From assembly GCA_035551615.1 (NCBI GenBank), contig DASZNC010000077.1:1-64000 (forward strand): a stretch of DNA of 64,000 nucleotides, given 5' to 3'. Every line of letters begins with the position of its first letter. Positions within the stretch are counted from its first letter, which is position 1. Below the pieces are notes generated by a model. That model saw only the letters and a list, made by a program, of their open reading frames with translations, ran no database searches and was not told the DNA's origin. Of this stretch, positions 59,474 through 64,000 are shown piece after piece. A program made the translations under genes and the position numbers. This DNA comes from JAKCDU01 sp035551615. GTDB taxonomy: Bacteria; Actinomycetota; Acidimicrobiia; Acidimicrobiales; Palsa-688.

Positions 59474-60358
59474 GTGCCCCGATCCATCCATGCCGTTTTC
59501 TTCGCCCTCAACGAAGCACCCTTCCTACGGGCCTCGGTCTCGGCCGTGTACGAGTTCATCTCCGGAGCCACCGTGGTCACCACCTACGACCGCGATCGGT
59601 ACGGGAACCCGGTCGAGCCTGAAGGCCTGATCGAGCTGATTCTCTCACGCCAGTTCGATCCGGACCGGAAACTGCAGCTGATCGTGACGACTGAAGGCAA
59701 CGAGCCGACCACCCGGAACCGGGCGATGGCCTTCGCTGACCGCCAGAAGCGGGTGCAACCGATCGCCGGAGCCCCGAAGCCGTTGGCCGAGCCTGACATC
59801 TTCTGGCACATAGACGCCGACGAGATATACGACCCCGGCGATGTCGAACGCCTATTCGCGTGGGTGGATACCCATCCGTCGATCTCGTACCGGATGCATC
59901 TGCGCACCTACTTCCGGACCTGGAACTGGCAGGTTCCAGAGGTAGGTTCGTTCACGGCCCTGACCCGCCCCCGGTTCCGGTTCGGCCACATCCGCGATCC
60001 GTTCCCGTCACTCGTGAACCGCGGGTGGGCGAAGGCCCGCCGGGAAGGTTGGCTCAGCCCGAGCCGCGCCGGGCGGCTCACCGGATCCCTGCTGATTCCG
60101 CCCGAGGTCGCCGTCTGCCACCACGGCAGCTACGTCGGGGGCCGGGATCGCATCGCCGCCAAGATGATCCGGTCCTCCCACCGGGCGGAGATGGCAGATG
60201 ACTGGCTCACCCGGGTATGGGACGGCTGGGAGCCGGGGATGAAGAACCTCCATCCCACCGAGCCGTCCCGCTATCCCTACGCCACCCACGTACCGACGGC
60301 TGACCTGCCGTCCACCATTCGCAACGCCGATTGGCCTGAGGGATGGATAGAACGCTGA
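59474..60358 (+). CDS. glycosyltransferase-like protein (GT17/GT2-type)
   Basis: A 294-residue protein: HAVFFALNEAPFLRASVSAVYEF, TEGNEPTTRNRAMAF, and FWHIDADEIYDPGDV with DAD as metal motif, then WQVPEVGSFTALTRPRF and PPEVAVCHHGSYVGG. Similar proteins are poorly described. GTG at 59474 is 12 nt from the previous stop. It closes the plus-strand run. Function as a sugar transferase is inferred from the DxD segment and from context. Confidence 0.75.
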   Translation: MPRSIHAVFFALNEAPFLRASVSAVYEFISGATVVTTYDRDRYGNPVEPEGLIELILSRQFDPDRKLQLIVTTEGNEPTTRNRAMAFADRQKRVQPIAGAPKPLAEPDIFWHIDADEIYDPGDVERLFAWVDTHPSISYRMHLRTYFRTWNWQVPEVGSFTALTRPRFRFGHIRDPFPSLVNRGWAKARREGWLSPSRAGRLTGSLLIPPEVAVCHHGSYVGGRDRIAAKMIRSSHRAEMADDWLTRVWDGWEPGMKNLHPTEPSRYPYATHVPTADLPSTIRNADWPEGWIER

Positions 60359-60391
60359 CGGAGGGTCCGCTCAGCGGGACCGGGTGAACGG

Positions 60392-61471
60392 TCAGCGAAG
60401 CAGTTTCTTGGCCCAACGCAACGCCCGGGCCAGAGCGTGATCCATGTCGAGGTAGCGGTACTCGCCCAGCCGCCCGCAGATCGTCACCCGCGGTTCCGTG
60501 GATGCCAGCTTGCGGTAGGCGGCGTACAGGCGCACGTTGTCGTCGTCCGGGAACGGGTACTCGAAGTCGTCGGCCCGGTCCGGGCTGTAGGGAACCTCTT
60601 CGGTGAGGAGGGTTCCGCTGACAGGGCTCCGCCCATCGGCGGGCACCAGGTGCTTCCACTCGAGAGTGCGGATATGTGGGCCGGCCCCAGGGTTGTTGAC
60701 CTGGATGTAGGGCTGGAACTGGTCGATGTCGTCACGGTAGATGTGCCGGCGTTGCTGCCCGCGGTAGCGCAGATGGCCAAGTGAGTAGCCGAAGTACTCG
60801 TCGATGGGGCCGGTGAACACGAGCGAGCGGGCGAATGGGAAGTCGCCGGGCGTCGACAGGTAGTCGCAGTCGGTGACGACCGGTATGCCGGACAGCATCG
60901 ACTCCATCCAGGCCGAGTAGCCGCCTACCGGGAGGCCCTGGTACCGGTGCGTCTTCAGGCGCAGGTCGTGGCCGGGGCGGACATCGAACCGGCCGGCGAG
61001 CGCCGGCGCCAGCTCGGTGGCGGCCACCCCCCACTGCTTCTCCGTGTAGCCCTTCACGAACTTGAGGTACACCTGCTCAGGCATCATGGCCAGGCACGCC
61101 TGCTCGAAATTCTCGGCCCGTCCCGCCGCGGTCGACGGCTGCCAGCCGACACCGACAGTACGGGCGATGTAATCCGCGGTGACCGGCCAGGCCTCGTAGC
61201 GGTCGTCGACCCACGACGCCAGGACGGCCTCGAACTTGTAGAAGTCGGCGAACCGGCGCACGAATGACCACAAGGTGGAACTGTTGGTCCGGAAGTAGTG
61301 CGGCCCGTGGACATGGAACCGGATTCCGGACGGGTGCGTCTCGTCACGCACGTTCCCTCCCACCGCCGAGCGCCGCTCGACGACCAGCACCGACCGGCCG
61401 GCGTCGTGGAGCGTGCGGGCGATGGCCGCACCCGAGATCCCGGAGCCGACCACGACGTGGTCAACCGGCAC
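60392..61471 (-). CDS. glf: UDP-galactopyranose mutase
   Basis: A 359-residue FAD enzyme that makes UDP-galactofuranose. VVGSGISGAAIARTL binds FAD, VGGNVRDETHPSGIRFHVHGPHYFR has the substrate-binding His, and KFVKGYTEKQWG and EYFGYSLGHLRYR are signature segments. The C-terminal GEYRYLDMDHAL carries the flavin-contact Arg/Tyr. Its presence says the surface polymer contains galactofuranose. ATG 61471 overlaps the methyltransferase gene by 11 nt. Confidence 0.95.
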   Translation of the reverse strand: MPVDHVVVGSGISGAAIARTLHDAGRSVLVVERRSAVGGNVRDETHPSGIRFHVHGPHYFRTNSSTLWSFVRRFADFYKFEAVLASWVDDRYEAWPVTADYIARTVGVGWQPSTAAGRAENFEQACLAMMPEQVYLKFVKGYTEKQWGVAATELAPALAGRFDVRPGHDLRLKTHRYQGLPVGGYSAWMESMLSGIPVVTDCDYLSTPGDFPFARSLVFTGPIDEYFGYSLGHLRYRGQQRRHIYRDDIDQFQPYIQVNNPGAGPHIRTLEWKHLVPADGRSPVSGTLLTEEVPYSPDRADDFEYPFPDDDNVRLYAAYRKLASTEPRVTICGRLGEYRYLDMDHALARALRWAKKLLR

Positions 61472-62438
61472 GGGGAACCTCCACGGAACCGGCCACCAGT
61501 TGGCATTCGAACAAGGTGAAGACCCAGGCGCCGGCCGGGAGCCGCCCGCTGCGGATCATCGTCTGATCGAGAACGACCGAAGCCGCGAGGATGGGCCATT
61601 TGGCCAACTTCCAGAACCTGGGCTGGGAGGTCTCGGCGATGAGCATCTCCTGAGCGACCAGGTGGGACATGACCAGATAGGGACGCATGCACTCGACCGA
61701 GAACCCGTGGCGGTGCAGGTGGGACTCCAGCTCCCCCCGCACCAGAGGCGTCTCCTTCGGCGACGGCCCGAACGGGAGGGGCTGGGCCGGCCGATCGGAC
61801 AACCGCCGGCGCAAGGCCGATTCCTCGGCCGACAGGCGCCGCCACCCCCGCGCCGCGAACGAGTGCGGCAGGTCCTCCAATCGTCGCTGCGCCGAGTACG
61901 ACCTCGACGCGTTCGGTGAGGCGGGCGCGGCGACCGGCTCGAACAACACCAGCCGGCCGCCCGGGGAGAGGGCGGCGGCGCATCCCCGCAGACAATCGTC
62001 GATCTCCGCGCTGGACAGGTGATGCAGTACGGCGTGCGCCACTATCACCGAAGGCGGCGGCACCTCGCTCAGCGATTCGTAGGAGCCGACCCGGAAATCC
62101 GTGCCGGCGCGTGGCGCCTGCTCGTCCGGGTCCTGCTGGGATCGGGAAATCTGGCTCGGTGACGGATCGATTCCGATCACGGTCCCGGCCCGGCGTCGCA
62201 TCAGGTCGCTGAGCCAACCGGTACCGGACCCCAGTTCGACCACCACGTCATCCCTGGTCAGGCGGCCCGTGATCCGCCTGGTGTAGGCCGATCTGAGGAG
62301 CCTCTGCACGCCGCGGGTCTGGACCCAGCAGTACCGCTCCTCGAGATCCCAGTTGCGTTCCCACCATTCCTGCTCGGCCGCATCGAGTTCGGCGGTCGTC
62401 TGTCGATGCCGGCCGGTGTGGAACGTGGAGTCAGCCAT
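61461..62438 (-). CDS. class I SAM-dependent methyltransferase
   Basis: A 325-residue protein. VVELGSGTGWLSDLMRR is the AdoMet motif I, GIDPSPSQI motif II, and AHAVLHHLSSAEIDDCL and LSPGGRLVLFEP motifs IV and V. The C-terminal 100 residues include a hydrophobic stretch near HLVAQEMLIAE. ATG 62438 overlaps the GT14 gene by 8 nt; the open frame further upstream is out of place. It may methylate a sugar of the polymer or its lipid carrier. Confidence 0.87.
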   Translation of the reverse strand: MADSTFHTGRHRQTTAELDAAEQEWWERNWDLEERYCWVQTRGVQRLLRSAYTRRITGRLTRDDVVVELGSGTGWLSDLMRRRAGTVIGIDPSPSQISRSQQDPDEQAPRAGTDFRVGSYESLSEVPPPSVIVAHAVLHHLSSAEIDDCLRGCAAALSPGGRLVLFEPVAAPASPNASRSYSAQRRLEDLPHSFAARGWRRLSAEESALRRRLSDRPAQPLPFGPSPKETPLVRGELESHLHRHGFSVECMRPYLVMSHLVAQEMLIAETSQPRFWKLAKWPILAASVVLDQTMIRSGRLPAGAWVFTLFECQLVAGSVEVPRAG

Positions 62439-63390
62439 CGGTTCCGGGCGACATCGGATGATCTGAAGGAGGCCGACCGGCGGCGATCGGCTCGAAGTAG
62501 TCGAGCACGTTGGCGTCCTCGGCGGCGACGAACTTGCGGGCGAAAAAAGCACCGCTGGCTTCGATCGCCGGGATGTCCGCCACACCGAGCACCTTGGCGC
62601 GCGCCCCTTCGTACACCTGGTAACGGCGCCAGTCGGCATCCAGGTGGACGCCGGCGGAGTGGGCGAGAACGGTGTGGTAGAAGGACTCGGTCGGCAACTG
62701 CGATCGTCGGAAGAAATCCGTCCACCGGGCCTGCCCCAAGGCGTCCAGCAGGTGGTCCACTGCGTTGGCCCTCAGCATCATCCACTCACTACCGCCGAAC
62801 ATCCGCTCGGGCGGCACCGGGTAGTTGCGAGCGGGTCGCCCGACGGAGTCGGGAGCCAGGCCGTACCGGTCGCTCACCCGGATGAGCCGGTGGCGCCGGC
62901 TGACCGATTGCACCCGGCTGCGGGCCCACTGTGGCAACCGGCCCGGCGACAGCGCCCGGGGTAGGCGCCGCCACCGGTAGGTGTAACGCTCGACCTCCAG
63001 TTGGGTCCAACCGGGCACATCGGCCAGAGGCCAAGACGCGATGTGGCCATCCACCTCGCTGTCGCTCAGGAACCGCCGGAGTTCGGCCAAAGGCCGCACC
63101 GGAAAATCCTGACCCGACAGGAAGACGAACCATTCGGGCCGGGCTGGCCCGTCGCGGCCCAATCGGAGGGCAGCACCGGCGGCCCGTACCTGGCTCCAGG
63201 TACCCCACTGCACGGCTACCGGATCGGGCACCAGCCGCACCGGCAGGTCGGCGGGCGGACGGAACTGCGGACGGCCACCGTCGTGGTGGACGACGATCGA
63301 GCTATCCGGGCAGGTGGACAGGACGGTGATGAGCCGGATCACCTGGTCCGGATCGTCGTGGGACAGCACCACGAAGCAGACGTCGGTCAT
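62431..63390 (-). CDS. core-2/I-branching-like glycosyltransferase (GT14)
   Basis: A 319-residue protein: CFVVLSHDDPDQVIRLITVL, VQWGTWSQVRAAGAALRL, EWFVFLSGQDFPVRPLAEL and FGGSEWMMLRANAVDHLL, then PTESFYHTVLAHSA with the catalytic Glu, all typical of the beta-1,6-GlcNAc transferase-like GT14 family. It could form a branch on the polysaccharide. ATG 63390 overlaps the upstream gene's stop (ATGA). Confidence 0.88.
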   Translation of the reverse strand: MTDVCFVVLSHDDPDQVIRLITVLSTCPDSSIVVHHDGGRPQFRPPADLPVRLVPDPVAVQWGTWSQVRAAGAALRLGRDGPARPEWFVFLSGQDFPVRPLAELRRFLSDSEVDGHIASWPLADVPGWTQLEVERYTYRWRRLPRALSPGRLPQWARSRVQSVSRRHRLIRVSDRYGLAPDSVGRPARNYPVPPERMFGGSEWMMLRANAVDHLLDALGQARWTDFFRRSQLPTESFYHTVLAHSAGVHLDADWRRYQVYEGARAKVLGVADIPAIEASGAFFARKFVAAEDANVLDYFEPIAAGRPPSDHPMSPGTDG

Positions 63391-64000
63391 GTGGCCGGGC
63401 GGCGGCTGCGGGTCGAGAGCGATGCGATCAGTCGGATGACCCGCCTGCGGGGGGCCACCGCTTTCGGAAAACGCCAGATGATCCGGACATGCCGCGCGAA
63501 GACGCGCCGCTCGGGCCAGAACTGCTCGGCCTGGACCAACGCGAACCGCATCAGACGCTCGGCGACGTCGGCATCGGTGCGGCCGTCGGCCGACATCACC
63601 GCTTCCAGCTGGGCCAGTGATTGGCGGAGGTTCTCGCCGTCACGACGGAGCATGGATGAATCGCTCGCCTCATGCTCCCGGTAGGCGCCGATGCATTCGT
63701 TGGTGTACGCCGCCGTACCCGTCCGGGCCAACCTCCACCACAAATCCCAGTCGGCGGTGTGGGGGCGGAGAGGAGCGAACCCGCCCAGTTGAATAGCCGC
63801 TTCCCTGCGGAAGAAGACGCCGGCGAACTGCACCGGGGTGAGTCCCCACTGCTCCGGCCGGTAGGCAAGCCGCCCGAAGCGGTCGGGGCCCAGGATCGGG
63901 GTGATCGATCGCCACCTACTGGCGCCGTCGACGGTCACCGAGCGGCCGAACACGGCCCCGGCATCCGGGACCGATCTGACCACGTCGGCCACTCGGCCGT
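63387..64000 (-). CDS. family 2 glycosyltransferase, cut off by the window edge
   Basis: At least 204 residues of the C-terminal part are visible: AGVFFRREAAIQLGGFAP, PHTADWDLWWRLARTG (acceptor-site Asp pair) and a basic C-terminal end. The N-terminal nucleotide-binding domain lies beyond 64000. The open frame continues to the last base, so the GTG at 63992 is not taken as a start. It shares an ATGA junction with the GT14 gene. Confidence 0.85.
   Translation of the reverse strand, partial: GRVADVVRSVPDAGAVFGRSVTVDGASRWRSITPILGPDRFGRLAYRPEQWGLTPVQFAGVFFRREAAIQLGGFAPLRPHTADWDLWWRLARTGTAAYTNECIGAYREHEASDSSMLRRDGENLRQSLAQLEAVMSADGRTDADVAERLMRFALVQAEQFWPERRVFARHVRIIWRFPKAVAPRRRVIRLIASLSTRSRRPAT

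Overview
The window is very GC-rich (about 70% by eye), densely coded and built from many short operons whose genes overlap by 4 nt (ATGA, GTGA, TTGA). Gene content points to an actinobacterium, probably an uncultured or little-studied lineage such as Acidimicrobiia. The markers are DUF3040 and DUF2510 proteins, a polyphosphate glucokinase, the MurT/GatD pair, a HelD-type helicase, an SCO6880/DUF6112-type conjugation module and a GNAT/NAAAR pair. This placement is inferred from gene content, not from a tree.

Layout. 1-6.5 kb: tRNA-Arg, a single-domain response regulator, an enoyl-CoA hydratase-like protein, a three-PAS GGDEF-EAL protein, an acyl-CoA synthetase and a TetR regulator with a likely operator. 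6.5-10.8 kb: a membrane-anchored unknown and a GNAT acyltransferase / N-acylamino-acid racemase / M20 hydrolase trio that matches a known D-to-L amino acid conversion route. 10.8-13.1 kb: a ParA-type ATPase coupled to a CYTH/CHAD protein, a candidate polyphosphate-granule positioning pair. 13.2-17.1 kb: a second acyl-CoA synthetase, an SRPBCC protein, a VOC protein and serS. 17.1-21.0 kb: two glycosyltransferases next to a clear UDP-sulfoquinovose synthase. 21.2-26.1 kb: a lipoprotein, membrane fusion protein, ABC ATPase, FtsX-type permease and secreted-type protein, forming a MacAB-like export system. 26.2-30.8 kb: DUF3040, ppgK with an unusual Arg-rich tail, pncB, gatD and murT. 30.8-32.4 kb: DoxX and a LigD-polymerase-domain protein.

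32.4-40.2 kb is a compact conjugation module: coupling protein, split VirB4, TrbL-like channel and DUF6112 protein, all on the minus strand, with a divergent MobF-type relaxase whose helicase motifs are degenerate. An AT-rich, hairpin-rich stretch between them is an oriT candidate. No integrase or replication gene is visible. 40.4-44.7 kb: a CPBP protease, a UPF0104 membrane protein, a lipoprotein and a solitary D12-class adenine methyltransferase. 44.7-50.1 kb: a primary-like sigma factor, a MarR regulator with a Cys-rich tail, a rhodanese, pdxH, pyrE and a HelD-like helicase.

50.2-64 kb: hemE and a protoporphyrinogen/coproporphyrinogen oxidase run directly into a surface-polysaccharide locus. 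That locus has an O-antigen-ligase-like protein, five glycosyltransferases, Wzm/Wzt with a Wzt C-terminal carbohydrate-binding domain, a glycosyltransferase-methyltransferase fusion coupled to wzt, UDP-galactopyranose mutase and a separate methyltransferase. The last gene runs off the right edge. No stretch longer than 300 bases lacks a gene. The longest gaps are 4024-4230 and 21007-21209, both upstream regions in which I see no further coding sequence.
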